Position numbers and translations under genes: made by a program. Positions 1 through 9,428 of a stretch of 64,000 bases of DNA are shown here, in pieces. Origin of the DNA: Prorocentrum cordatum. Its lineage: Eukaryota; Sar; Dinophyceae; Prorocentrales; Prorocentraceae. The stretch lies in the NCBI GenBank assembly GCA_963575745.1, contig CAUYUJ010012547.1, positions 202,324-266,323 of the forward strand, in the 5' to 3' direction. The stretch's first letter is position 1, and every line of letters starts with the position of its first letter. Under the pieces are notes generated by a model that made no database searches, was not told the DNA's origin, and saw only the letters and a program-made list of their open reading frames with translations.

Positions 1-457
1 CGCACGACGGAGGAGCTTGGGAGCTAGAAGTGTCGTCAGATCCCCGAAGCCGTGACTTTTTCCAGACGGCGCCCTTGGAGTTCTAGGCCCCTGCCCTGTG
101 ACCGAGTTTTCGCCCCAGCCGAATCTTCGGTCGGCCCAGGGGCCCCGACGATGAGGCCGGCGTCTTTTGAAACGCTGCTACCAGAACTTCGCCGAGGACG
201 TTGGACTCGGGGGTGGACATACACCCCTTGGGCAAAGCGCCTCGTCGTGAAAGCGACTCGGGGCCAGACCCTAAGGGCGCTGGCCCACAACAATTACGGC
301 CGCGACACCTCCTCGGGATCCGAAGATGGCAGTGCTGCGATTCGGCCTGGCAGGGCGGGGGTGCTCCTGACCTCCGTTGGACGTCGGGGGGTTGTCGCCG
401 CCGCCGGCCGCCGTGGCCGTGTCCGCCGAGGACACCCGCCTCGCGGCCCCGTGTTGT
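1..457. other. Unassigned GC-rich sequence
   Basis: No gene, RNA or repeat that I can recognise. Overlapping open frames are present on both strands, including one of 183 codons on the plus strand. None shows a domain, and GC-rich DNA produces such frames by chance. Confidence 0.5.
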
Positions 458-465
458 CAGATGAT

Positions 466-654
466 CTTAGCTGCCTCGATACGCCCGTTTCAATACGCAA
501 CACGTGCCGTGTTCAAAACGTCCGTTGCGTGTTGGCTCAATGTATTGGCCCACGTTTTGGTGAACGTATCGCGTCAGACCTACGTGTTCAGTCTACGTGT
601 TGAACTCCGTATCAATACGCTACGTGTTGCGTGTTGCGTATCGGGGCAGCTAAG
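466..654. mobile_element. MITE-like element with 8-9 bp target duplication
   Basis: A non-autonomous inverted-terminus element of about 189 bp. The left end reads CTTAGCTGCCTCGATACGC and the right end is its near-perfect inverse, differing by one base over 19. The sequence CAGATGAT(C) occurs directly at 458-466 and again at 655-663, as expected for a target duplication of 8 or 9 bp. Subterminal sequence repeats words such as TACGTGTTG in both orientations. It has no coding capacity. The duplication length would suit a hAT-like (8 bp) or Mutator-like (9 bp) enzyme, but no transposase is present to decide. Confidence 0.75.
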
Positions 655-669
655 CAGATGATCGTTCTG

Positions 670-820
670 GAGACTGGGGCGCACTGAATTGGTCCAGTCG
701 ATTCTGGTTGGACCCGAGGTGGACTCAAGCTCGACTCCGCAAGTCGATGGACCTTTCGATGCAGCATCGACACACGGCTGGAGCGCTTGGCTCCAGGAGG
801 ATCTGCAGGAGGGTCCGGGG
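670..820 (+). repeat. Dispersed family Y, copy 1
   Basis: Contains short CTCGACTC-type words, then AAGTCGATGG, a CAGCATCG core and TGGAGCG with CTCCAGGA. The same order of words recurs at 61268-61420, so this is one of two diverged copies. Function unknown. Confidence 0.45.
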
Positions 821-946
821 TGATTGGGAGCAGGAAGCGCACCACCACCATCTGAGGGTGTTCGGGATGAACTGATGTGCGGTATGCAGGCGTGCATGAG
901 GTCCCGCGAGGGCGCCCCAATCGATATACAGCACCACCACCCCTGG

Positions 947-1012
947 CCTCCTTCTGCCTCCATCCTCCACCCAGCGGCACCTCCTTCTGCCTCCATCCTC
1001 CACCCAGCGGCG
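947..1012 (+). repeat. Perfect 33-bp tandem duplication
   Basis: Two head-to-tail 33-bp units starting CCTCCTTCTGCCTCC, the first at 947 and the second at 980, identical except for the final base. On the complementary strand the unit appears as an 11-residue repeat inside open frames, which is a product of the duplication and not evidence of a gene. Confidence 0.85.
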
Positions 1013-1254
1013 CTCGAACGCTGAGCAAGCACTGCAGGAGACCACACACAGCGTGATGGAGAGGGAGGGGGATTGAAGAGCGTGGGACGCTGGAGTGGCT
1101 CGTCTCGCCTCGTTGTCCAGGTCGGCCGCACCAGACCCATCAGGCTCATGAGCTGTCCTGTGCTCGTGAACTCTGATGGTGTCGCAAGTGTGGGGGGCTC
1201 ACAGCAGTGCGAAGATGGGCGCAGGGCTGCAGTGCCTCTGCCACCGCCCAACAG

Positions 1255-1402
1255 GCCGTTCAAACTGATGCCGTTCAAGGTGCCTTCAAACTGAGGCTGG
1301 GGTAGGAAGGTGCTGTTCAAACTGATGCTGGGGTAGAAAGGTGCCGTTCAAACTGATGCCGTTCAAACAGAGGCTGAGGTAAGAAGTTGCCGTTCAAACT
1401 CG
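1255..1402 (+). repeat. Short interspersed tandem array
   Basis: Five or six copies of GCCGTTCAAACTGATG alternate with GGCTGGGGTAGGAAGG-type words. Unit length varies between about 18 and 44 bp. The array has decayed by substitution and small deletions. Confidence 0.7.
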
Positions 1403-1589
1403 TGGATGGCCGCCTCCCCCCAGGTCTGAGGGCCTGGCCAGACGAGTTAGGCAAGGGGCAGGGTGCAGTGGTAGTTTCTCGCGCATGCCGTCCCTGCGCT
1501 TTGAAAACCCCGTCAGGGGACTCGGAATGCGTGCTCGGGAGGGCAAGCAGAAACGCCAGAGGCCTCTTGGATGCCTCTCGGAGTCGCTC

Positions 1590-1765
1590 CGGATGTCTGT
1601 TGGAGCGTCTTGGGTGCCTTCGGGGAACCTTTTGGGGCCTCTTGGGGGTCTGATGGGATCCTCTTGCGGACCTTTTTAGGGCCTCTTGGGGCCTCCTGGG
1701 CGCCTCTTGGGGCCCTCTTGGGGCACTCTTGGAAGCCTTGGGGGCCATCTTCTTAGAACCGTCTT
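1590..1765 (+). repeat. GGCCTCTTGGGG array, locus 1 (family D)
   Basis: A degenerate array of 12-18 bp words built on GGCCTCTTGGGG. The same sequence style covers 13.64-14.89, 30.32-30.62 and 39.17-39.74 kb. Predicted frames read as Gly/Leu/Trp/Pro-rich peptides because of the repeat. No gene is implied. Confidence 0.7.
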
Positions 1766-1924
1766 TGAGGAGTTCGATCGAAGAAAGGTGGTGTACCATA
1801 CTAGCGTGCCCCCCCCTAGACTGCATGCCAACATGTGTGCAACTTCAACATGCAATCAATGATGTTCGCCTTCTAGCCGACGCCTTCTTGGGCGCTCCAA
1901 TCGGTCGCGACATCCCCTGTTCAG

Positions 1925-2450
1925 GTCCAGGGGAGGTGGTATGGGGGAGGGGTCAGCACACCTCCTGCGCTCAAGGCACAAGCCATCTCGCTCACTCCCA
2001 CCCGCCTTCCCAACACAAACGTAGAACCCGAGCATCCTTGCCAAAAACCAATGCAATATGATCGCGGGGCGCCCGCGCATGCCCCAGATTTGGAGTCACA
2101 GAGTATTTTGTAGTGTGAGTTGTCAGGGATTGTTGCCTCGCGCGCTGCAAGCAGTACGACCCCCCAGCCGTCCCTGTCAAAAGCCGATGCAAAGTGATCG
2201 CGGGGCGCCCGCGCATGCCACAGTTTTGGAGGAACAGTGCATTTAGCATGGTGAGTTGACACGGGTGGCTGGCTTGCACGCAGGAAGCAATGTGTGCCCG
2301 CCCCCCCTCGCCGTCCCTGTCAACAGTATATACAATGTGGTCGCGGGACACCCCCGTATACTCCAGGTTTGGGGGCTTCGTGGATTTGTTGTATCGTTGT
2401 TTGACAGGGATTGTGGTGGGGGGAGCGGCAGGGTTCCTGGTTGGCTGCCG
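1925..2450 (+). repeat. 136-143 bp tandem repeat, three units
   Basis: The word GATCGCGGGGCGCCCGCGCA recurs at 2060 and 2196, and a diverged copy starts at 2339, giving unit lengths of 136 and 143 bp. Each unit also carries a TTGACAGGGA or CCCTGTCAA word. A partial unit precedes 2044. The third unit is the most diverged. Confidence 0.75.
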
Positions 2451-2976
2451 GTCACCTGGGGGAGGGGGTGTTCATTAACAGGGAGCAAGGGGGTTTGACG
2501 AGGAAGTGCCCTGATCCACTCACTCCATAGAAGGGCTGTTGGGATTGCGTGCGCGCCCCCCCCCCCCCCCCGAAGATGCTCGGTGGCGGGCGCTTTCTAT
2601 GTTTGGCGATGGCCCGGGTTATCGGGCCCGCCCGCCCCCTCCTGCCCCACGGGTAACCGGACTTTGCCGGTTGCGCAGGTCCGAACTGGGTGCGCACTGC
2701 TAGTGCGCGCGGGCATGCGTGGGACTGCCCAGAGCGTGCAGGCTATGCTGTCGTCCGGCAGCTCCCTCCCCCACCCCACCACCCTCCCCCACCCCGCCCC
2801 TCGCCGAAACATGAACATTATCCCGGCAAAGCAACCTAACAGCGATGTGTAGGAGCATATCTGGAAGCATTCTCCTTACGATTCAGATGAGAATCAAGTT
2901 GTAGAATTCTGCTGTTCTCGCAGTCGTAGTCGCATTCGCGATGACAGTCGCAGTGGCAACGGCAGTCGCAGTCACA
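2451..2976. other. Unassigned, with poly-C tract
   Basis: Holds a homopolymer C tract at about 2557-2570 and otherwise mixed sequence with no recognisable gene. The stretch just before 2941 begins to resemble the downstream CAG-rich array. Confidence 0.4.
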
Positions 2977-3934
2977 GCCTCAGCCTCAGCCTGCCTCAGC
3001 CTCAGCCTCAGCCTCAGCCTCAGCCTCAATCAGCTCAGCCTCAGCTCGCCTCAGCCTCAGCCTCAGCTGCTCAGCCTCAGCCTGCCTCAGCCTCAGCCTC
3101 AGCAGCCTGCTTCAGCCTCAGCCTCAGTCTGCCTTCAGCCTCGGCCTCAGCCTCAGCCTGCCTCAGCCTCAGCCTGCATCAGCCTCAGCCTCAGCCTCAG
3201 CCTCAGCCTCAGCCTCAGCCTCAGCCTGCCTCAGCCTCAGCCTCAGCCTGCTCTGCAGCCTCGGCCTCAGCCTCTCAGCCTTCAGCCTCAGCCTCAGCCT
3301 CAGCCTCAGCCTCAGCCTGCCTCAGCCTCAGCCTGCCTCAGCCTCAGCCTCAGCCTACCTCAGCCTCAGCCTCATCCTCTTCAGCCTCAGCCTCAGTCTG
3401 CCTTCAGCCTCGGCCTCAGCCTCAGCCTGCCTCAGCCTCAGCCTGCATCAGCCTCAGCCTCAGCCTCAGCCTGCCTCAGCATCAGCCTGCCTCAGCCTCA
3501 GCCTCAGCCTGCCTCAGCCTCAGCCTCATCCTGCTTCAGCCTCAGCCTCAGTCTGCCTTCAGCCTCGGCCTCAGCCTCAGCCTGCCTCAGCCTCAGCCTG
3601 CATGTCAGCCTCAGCCTCAGCCTCAGCCTCAGCCTGCCTCAGCCTCAGCCTCAGCCTGCCTCAGCCTCAGCCTCAGCCTGCTTCAGCCTCAGCCTCAGTC
3701 TGCCTTCAGCCTCGGCCTCAGCCTCCTGCCTCAGCCTCAGCCTGCTTCAGCCTCAGCCTCAGCCTCAGCCTGCCTCAGCATCAGCCTGCCTCAGCCTCAG
3801 CCTCAGCCTGCCTCAGCCTCAGCCTCAGCCTCAGCCTGCTTCAGCCTCAGCCTCAGTCTGCCTTCAGCCTCGGCCTCAGCCTCAGCCTGCCTCAGCCTCA
3901 GCCTGCCTCAGCCTCAGCATCAGCCTGCCTCAGC
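2977..3934 (+). repeat. CAGCCT hexamer array with higher-order pattern
   Basis: About 950 bp of CAGCCT repeats broken by TGCCT, TCGGCC and CAGTCT variants. The variants are not random. A block running CAGTCTGCCTTCAGCCTCGG and then CAGCCTGCCTCAGCC recurs near 3120, 3395, 3550, 3695 and 3855, so the array grew by copying longer blocks of about 150-270 bp. A hexamer has no stop codon in some frames, so long Ser-Ala-Ser-Ala and Pro-Gln-Pro-Gln frames arise without being genes. Confidence 0.9.
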
Positions 3935-4152
3935 ATTCAAAATCATGCCCAGGAATGGAGTTCTGGGAACTCGAAGACCACGAAGTGGCCTACAGTTGGC
4001 CCCGGGCATTCAAAGTCATGCCCAGGAATGGAGTTCTGGGAACTCGAAGGACACGAAGTGGCCTACAGTTGGCTCCGGGCATTCAAAATCGTGCCCAGGA
4101 ATGGAGTTCTGGGAACTCGAAGACCACGAAGTGCGTTACTGTTGGCAACAAA
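3934..4152 (+). repeat. 73-bp tandem repeat, three units
   Basis: Three units begin CATTCAAAATCATGCCCAGG at 3934, 4007 and 4080, each 73 bp. They abut the hexamer array directly. The units differ at only a few sites, so this is a young amplification compared with its surroundings. The third unit loses similarity after GAAGTG near 4132. Confidence 0.9.
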
Positions 4153-4493
4153 AACTCCGGCACCCGTCCGGATCCCGCCCAGACCCCCCTGGGGAGTCAT
4201 GATGCTCTCTTTTGAGCCCACTAGAAACCTATCAGTCTTCGCTGTTAGGTAAAAACGTCTCAAGATGTCTGTATATTGTCTGATCTGGTCGGACGCACGC
4301 CTCCAGGCAGGACGCGTAGTGCCAGCATGCCCCCCTGCGCCCCATGCGCGAGGCCGGCGCGAAGAGGAAGCAGGGCAGCGGGTGAGGGGGCGCCGGCGGC
4401 CCGCCTCCGCGGCCACGTGCCCGAGCCCTGCCCCCAGGGGTCCAAGCGTCGAGGGTCGGGGGATCTAGCAGCCACTCGCAGAGGGGGGTGGGG

Positions 4494-4610
4494 GGAGGGG
4501 GGAGGGCTTCTCTGAAGCTCCCCTGCTTCTTGGAGGGCGCGGGCCCCATCCATAGATGTAAGGCCAGCGCCTTCTAAGGAGCACCCTCCGCCCTAAGAAG
4601 CCCTCCCCCC
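4494..4610. mobile_element. Foldback element, family W copy 1
   Basis: Inverted arms GGGGGGAGGGCTTCT at the left and AGAAGCCCTCCCCCC at the right enclose further imperfect complementarity (CTTCTTGGAGGGCGC against GCGCCTTCTAAGGAG) and a loop containing CATAGATGTA. A related copy lies at 56222-56345. No target duplication was identified. Confidence 0.55.
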
Positions 4611-4677
4611 TTCCCTCCACCCCTCCACCCCCTTGTGTGCGTCGCCAAGTCTGGGAAGGAGGGAACTCAAGGCCAAC

Positions 4678-4868
4678 GACAGCGGGGGGGTGCAGGCTCA
4701 GGGGGGCACGCGTCGACCTCCGATCGCCCACGGCTCGTCGACATGGGGTCTGCTGGCCCCACCCCGCCCAGGAACGCGGGGACTCGCCATGGGGGGCCTG
4801 TCGCCGATCTATCGGCGATGTATCGCCGATTCCAGGCCGATGCTCCCCCTCCTAAGCCAGCCCCCCTG
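4678..4868 (+). repeat. Dispersed family A, copy 1
   Basis: Starts with GGGGTGCAGGCTCAGGGGGG, then CCCCGCCCAGGAACG, and ends with the paired palindromic words TATCGGCGATGTATCGCCGA and a GCCGATGCT tail. Further copies lie near 11985, 19735, 21190 and 40735. The CGATG palindromes could fold into small stems. Origin unknown, with no tRNA-like promoter boxes seen. Confidence 0.65.
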
Positions 4869-4882
4869 ATCCTTGCCTCCTA

Positions 4883-4970
4883 GGAGGAGGAGGAGGAGGA
4901 GGAGGAGGAGGAGGAGGAGGAGGAGGAGGAGGAGGAGGAGGAGGAGGAGGAGGAGGAGGAGGAGGGGGGA
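4883..4970 (+). repeat. (GGA)n microsatellite
   Basis: About 28 uninterrupted AGG/GGA triplets. The complementary frames read as poly-Leu or poly-Pro, an artefact. Confidence 0.95.
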
Positions 4971-5814
4971 GGGAAAGAAAGGAGTCCCATTCGAGGCCTG
5001 GGACGGGTGGACGCCCCAGGTGGGCTCCACGACGATTGCAGACCAACCTGCAGGAATCAAGTTACGTACCCGTGTACGTCATCAGCCCGCTATGCATCTC
5101 AGCTCGCTGTCGCGTGCTAGTCTCCCAAGCCCTGTGCTTTACAGCATCTCCGCAAAGAGGCCTTCAACCCCCTCCAAGGTCCTGATAGGCAGGAAGAGAG
5201 GGGGGGAAAGTGCAGCAGCAGCGGCATGACTAGACTAGTTCAGGGAGGGTGAACTGAGGAAGAGGTGAAGCATGAGGGCGGAAGGGAGGAAGATAATTAT
5301 GAGGTGAGAGCAGGTCGAGGGGGGAGGCATGGATTAGCCCGTCTTCGATCATCGACCAGCTTCGGGTTGCAGCTCGGAGCGTGCAAAAAGGATGGGGCAA
5401 GGGGGATGAAGGGAGTAGGTTTCGCAGTTGGGGCAGACGTTGGAGTATGAATCATGGTACGAGGCCGAGCGAGTCAGCAACTCATGTCATCGGGAGCAGC
5501 GCCGACCACGCTTCAATCCTGGTCAGCTTTTGCAGCGAAAGCGCTCTGATACGAGAACCTGGAAGGAGCGGCAACACTTCTTGAGAAGGGGGAGGAGGGG
5601 CAGGAGCACTCCCTCCCGCCGCCTCCACCCTTTCATCCTCCTCCCTCCTCTCATCTCGCTCCGCCTCCCCCTTGTGAATAGCAGCCAGCACTCGTGGTCG
5701 CTCACGGTGCCCAGCGCTGCCCCCCGGGAGGCGTGCTTCCGAATCGCCGGCGCTCGAGGGACGAAGGGCAGCACGGAGGGACGCTCTTCGAAGAAGAGCA
5801 AGTGGCACAACGAT
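4971..5814. other. Unassigned sequence
   Basis: No gene or RNA recognised. Purine-rich between about 5180 and 5340, pyrimidine-rich near 5600-5670. Confidence 0.4.
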
Positions 5815-5910
5815 CAGTTGTCGGCGCTTCGCGAGAGGTCTGGCGCGGGTCCAAGGAATCTGCGCGGACCTCCAACAGTTCATGCCTATGCAGTTTTTTG
5901 TTTTTCCCAC
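5815..5910 (+). mobile_element. Foldback family B, copy 1 (right part)
   Basis: Only the right part of the family is visible: TCCAAGGAATCTGCGCGGAC, then CTCCAACAGTTCATG, ending in a T-rich tail. The left arm seen in the copy near 9.3 kb is missing or too diverged, so this looks truncated. Confidence 0.5.
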
Positions 5911-6104
5911 TCTAATCCGAGGCGGATCGTCCCGGGGCGGAAAAGCACCCACGAACCTCGGTGGCACCGCAGTGGGCGCCGTATTGGTGGTTTGGGAAAC
6001 GCCGGCCCAGAGTTGCCCCTCCGGGGCACCTTTCTGAACAACACGGCAGAAGCCCGCGTCGCGGAGCCACCCCTTCCGACGGCGCAATTCGTGCTCTCGA
6101 CGTG

Positions 6105-6605
6105 GGCCTTCCGTGGATCTGGACCTCTCCCCGGGTGCGGCTTTCCGTCCCGAGTCGGGTTGTGACGGCCCAGGGATGGGAGACGCCCTCCACGAGGCCG
6201 AGAGCCGTGGACAAGCCTGGTCCAGGGATGGGTCCAGGGATGGGTCCAGGGATGGGTCCAGGGATGGGTCCAGGGATGGGTCCAGAGGCCGAGAACCGTG
6301 GACAAACATGGTCGGGCTGTGACGGCACAGGGATGGGAGACGCCCTCCGTGAGGCCGAGAGCCGTGGACAAACACGGTTGTCAGGTCTCGGCGACGCCCA
6401 GGTCTGAGGGACGGTTCACGCTCTCCGAGGCTCGAGTCGGGTTGTGACGGTCCAGGGATCATGGGAGATGCCCTCCACTGGAGGCCGAGAGCCGTGGACA
6501 AACATGCTTGTCAGGTCTCGGCGAGGCCCAGGTCCGAGGGGCGGCTCGCGCTCTCCGAGGCTCGAGGGCCCAAAGGACGGCTCGCGCCCACCGAGGCCCG
6601 AGGGC
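6105..6605 (+). repeat. Compound minisatellite with internal 12-bp expansion
   Basis: A unit starting GTCGGGTTGTGACGG recurs at about 6152, 6311 and 6433, each carrying GGGATGGGAGACGCCCTCC and GCCGAGAGCCGTGGACAA. In the first unit the word GGGATGGGTCCA has expanded to about six head-to-tail 12-bp copies (6216-6285). The unit includes sequence related to dispersed family K. Confidence 0.8.
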
Positions 6606-6611
6606 CCAGAC

Positions 6612-6782
6612 CAGTCAGGAGGAAACAAAAACAAACAGACACACATTGAATCGCCGATTCCCAGGAAAAGGTGGGAAACTATGGGAAGTGGGGGGAAGAC
6701 GAACACCCAGAAAATATTGGGAAATATGGGGAATCCGGTTCTTTGTGGGTATTTATTTGTGTCTCCCAGGGCCCCTTTAACC
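6612..6782 (+). repeat. Dispersed family C, copy 1
   Basis: About 170 bp: an A-rich start with AACAGACACACATTGAATCG, a middle with GTGGGAAACTATGGGAAGTG and GGGGAAGACGAACACCCAG, and an end GGTATTTATTTGTGTCTCCC followed by AGGGCCCC. The end is roughly the inverse of the start, so it may be a degenerate inverted-terminus element. Copies also lie at 30636, 50256 and 62823. Confidence 0.7.
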
Positions 6783-6849
6783 AGGCCTGCTTGCCAGTGG
6801 GGGTCTGAGCGGTGGTCCCAGGCCCCGGGCCTTTGCCCGTGGTCGGGCT

Positions 6850-6900
6850 CTGGGGGTAGCCGGCGGGCCCCGGGGCCGTCAAAAAGCGGGCTCGGACGAA
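6850..6900 (+). repeat. Dispersed family K, partial copy
   Basis: CCCCGGGGCCGTCAAAAAGC followed by GGGCTCGGACGAAAAG matches the core of family K, which appears in about ten places here. It is joined directly to foldback element L at 6904. The same K-then-L order is seen near 18790-19020. Confidence 0.5.
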
Positions 6901-6903
6901 AAG

Positions 6904-7074
6904 TCGGCGGCGAGCGAGGGGGGGAAGTGAGAAGGAGAAGGCCTTCTCAGAAGGCTCGGGCGTCTCCCAGGTTTCTAAGCTCTCCCCGAAGACACAGAAA
7001 ACCCCCCAGAAGGCGCGAGGGCTTCTGAGAAGTCCCGCCGCCTTCTGAGAAGGCCTTCTCCTTCTCATTTCCCC
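6904..7074. mobile_element. Palindromic element, family L copy 1
   Basis: The left arm (about 6920-6955) and right arm (7040-7074) are inverse over about 35 bp with a single mismatch. Each arm contains the palindrome GAGAAGGCCTTCTC. The interior carries extra AGAAGG/CCTTCT words, so the strand can fold into nested stems. The outer left flank TCGGCGGCGAGC recurs beside the other copies (18.85, 36.24, 55.10 kb) and belongs to the element end. No coding capacity. Confidence 0.75.
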
Positions 7075-7139
7075 TCTCCTGGGGCCACTCTCTCGCCCCG
7101 GGCCCACGCTTTTGTGGCCCTATAATTAGGGGCGGGGCC

Positions 7140-7258
7140 CGAAGGAGGAGGAGGAGGAGGCGGAGGAGGAGGATGAGAAGGATAATGAGGATGAGGAGGA
7201 GGAGGAGGAGGAGGAGGAGGAGGAGGAGGAGGAGGATGAGGAGGAGGAGGAGGAGCCG
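7140..7258 (+). repeat. (GGA)n microsatellite with GAT interruptions
   Basis: A triplet tract of GGA with scattered GAT and GCG triplets. It follows a short ATAATTAGGGGCGGG sequence of unknown meaning. Confidence 0.9.
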
Positions 7259-7825
7259 GGAACGCGGCCTCCGAGGGCCAAAGGCGATCAGAGAACGCCG
7301 GGCCGAGGCACCCATACCGTCGGAGATCCGGGCCCTCGCAGGCGGACGCAACGACGACCCGCGTGCGGCCTCCTCGTCCCTCGGGCCTCGCGCGCCGCTG
7401 CGAGCGGGCTCCCCGGCCGCCCCCCCGCTCTGCCGGGGCCGAGGGGTCGCCCGGCCCCGGCCCTCGCGGGGAGAGGGCGCGCGCGGCCGCCGCGGCAGGA
7501 AAGAGGCGCCGCGTGTCCGCGGCCCCGCGGCCCTCGGGGGGAGGGGAGGCCTGGCGCTGCTTCGGCCCCTGCGGGCCCCCCTCTCGGGTCGTGAGAGTGT
7601 CGCGGCGCGAGGCGTCTCGCTCTCAGTCGGCAGAGCGCGGAGTTGTTCGCGCTCCGCTCAGCGCGCAGCGCGAGAGCGCGAAGCTGGGCGCCCTGGGCGC
7701 CGTGGGCGTCCGCCCCGTGGGGCCGGCCGTGTGCCGTGCTCGAGGCGTGGGGATCCTGGGCCTTTTGGCCCTCCCTCCAGGGCTTCTATCGAATTCACGG
7801 GAGGGGGAGCCACCCCGACCCCGAT
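7259..7825. other. Very GC-rich unassigned stretch
   Basis: Extremely GC- and CpG-rich. A plus-strand frame continues for over 300 codons because stops are rare in such DNA. No domain recognised. Confidence 0.4.
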
Positions 7826-7935
7826 AGTCAGCGTTTACTGTTTGGGGGGTTACGACAGCGCCCTGCCCTGTGCGATTCCGTCCCTGGGTGCTTTTGCCAA
7901 ACTGTGTTCGCCTGTCGGGGTGCTCCTTATGCCTT
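7826..7935 (+). repeat. Dispersed family Z, copy 1
   Basis: GCGTTTACTG, CCTGCCCTGTGCGATTCCG, TCCCTGGGTGC and GTCGGGGTGCTCC appear in this order. The same order recurs at 33823-33925. Diverged repeat of unknown type. Confidence 0.45.
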
Positions 7936-8249
7936 ACGAGGGTGGACTTTGTGCTCTCTATTCGTCCTGTTTGCGGTTCCGGGGCCCGAAACTGGACTGC
8001 AAACGAACGCCCGAAGTGGAGGGTCAGCACAGGGCCCTTCGGTTCGATGCGGTTCGACCATTCGTCTGTCCCACGTGGGCAGCCTCCATGTAGGCAGCGC
8101 CGGCGCATCCCAGCCCCACCGGTGTCCAGCGCCAGGCTTGCCCCTGCGCTGCCCACAGAGCCCCGCTGGGTGCAGCCCGCGCCCTGCAGAGCGCCAGCCC
8201 CATTACTCCCAGAGTTGTGTCTTGGTTGAATTACGACGTGTGCCCCTGG

Positions 8250-8325
8250 ACGTGTCGACCCCTTCCTTGGGGCCGGCTTTTCGTCCCGAGCCGTTTTTTG
8301 GCGGTCCCGGGTCCCGGTGAGCGCC
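8250..8325 (-). repeat. Dispersed family K, minus-strand copy
   Basis: Plus-strand words GTCGACCCCTTCCTTGGGGC, GGCTTTTCGTCCCGAGCCG and GGCGGTCCCGGGTCCC are the inverse of the K consensus. The poly-T run replaces the usual GACGG junction. Confidence 0.5.
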
Positions 8326-8961
8326 CCCAGCGGCTGAAAGCAGCAGCAAAAAATCTCCCGCCGATTTTTTTGGCACGGCGCGAGAGGGTCCGAGTTCGGA
8401 GCGCCAGCGATGCCCCGTCGAATCCCGCTGGATACCGAGTGCTTGTCCTTATAATCCCGCTTAGTCTGGTTTTGCCCGGTTTGCTCCTGGGTTCGATCCA
8501 GCCCGCCACCCCACAGGTAGCTTGGTTTCGTTTGGCTCCTGTTTGGAAGCCCGTGTCCTATTCAGCTGCTTTTGTCAGAAAGCTTTGCGGTTGCCTGCAA
8601 TGAATGCGTGTGAACGAGAGCTAGGCAGAACGACTGCCACAAGCGCCTGCAGCCTCCTTCCCCAAATTCAGATTGCACGTTTGGTCTGCAGGCGTTGGTA
8701 GGTTGGCATCGTTCGGTTCCCTCTGGACAGCGAGGGTGGTCAAAAGCGAGGTGCGTTCGTTTGCCACGTGGCCCAGCCCTGCCCGCTGCTGCAGCCGCGC
8801 AGCGGCCGCGCCCCTTCGGAGCCTGGCGCGGCGCTCGCGCGCGCGCGGATGGCGGCGCGGATGGCCGCGCGCCTCGGCGCGCCGCGGCGGCGGCGGCGGA
8901 GGCGGCCCCGCCGCCGCGCTCCGGCGGGTGGAGCCTCCCCCGCCGAGCGCAAGCCAGTCAG
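8326..8961. other. Unassigned sequence, CpG-rich after 8760
   Basis: No gene recognised. A tRNA-like B-box word at 8489 was examined and rejected. From 8760 to 8940 the sequence is GGC/GCG triplet-rich, giving Arg- or Pro-rich frames on both strands. Confidence 0.4.
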
Positions 8962-9231
8962 TGCTTGGATCACCGCTGAGGCTGCCGAGGGGGGAGAGGG
9001 GCCCCAAGGGGATGCCAAGGCGGGTTGGATCTGGCCTAGCGCAGTTTTTGAGTGGGCCGCAGGTGCCCGAAGGCGTTCACGGGGGGGCAAGATCTGGGCG
9101 AGTTGCCTTGCCCCTTAGAACCACTCGGGGCGTGTGTGCCCAATCATAAACCAGATTAGGCCATACGTTACCCAAATTCGATCCACTGATGACCCCCCTG
9201 CCCCTTAGCAACCTTAGCGGTGATCCAGGTA
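8962..9231. mobile_element. Inverted-terminus element, family I copy 1
   Basis: The left end TGCTTGGATCACCGCTGAGG and the right end, inverse CTACCTGGATCACCGCTAAGG less its first bases, pair over about 28 bp and both run into a GGGG/CCCC word. The interior shares GAGTGGGCCGCAGGTGCCCG with the copy at 47.7 kb, where it reads CAGTGGGTTGCAAGTGCCC. Length about 270 bp. The flank GCCCCCGCCGAGCGCA occurs on both sides at a distance, so the locus may have been duplicated. No clear target duplication. Confidence 0.65.
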
Positions 9232-9279
9232 GGGTTCCCTCAGATCCTGGCGTCCCCCGCCGAGCGCAGACCATCGAGG

Positions 9280-9428
9280 AACAAAACATGGCATACACGT
9301 AAATGTTCGGAGGCCCGCGCACAATTTCTTGGCTTGGCACTGGAGCCCCATGGCGGCGCCTCCTGCGCCGATCCAAGAAATCGGCGCGGACCTCCAGAAG
9401 TTTCTGTTCATGACAGCTTTCGTTTCTC
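9280..9428. mobile_element. Foldback family B, copy 2 (most complete)
   Basis: The left arm GTTCGGAGGCCCGCGCACAA, then TTTCTTGGCTTGGC, pairs with the right arm GATCCAAGAAATCGGCGCGG followed by ACCTCCAGAAG. The outer ends AACAAAACATGGCATA and a diverged inverse extend the termini. This is the reference copy for a family with seven copies in the window. Frames through it read as FLDRR-type peptides, a by-product. The segment GGTTCCCTCAGATCCTGGCG lies just before the element and again, slightly changed, just after it. Confidence 0.75.

Noticed and set aside
2941-4252. 424-codon Ser/Ala/Pro/Gln frame, possible structural protein
   Set aside because: The CAGCCT hexamer keeps frames open. Variants respect the nucleotide unit and not codons.
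8470-8515. tRNA-like B-box GGGTTCGATCC
   Set aside because: The T-arm stem does not pair beyond one base, and no A-box or acceptor stem is found upstream.
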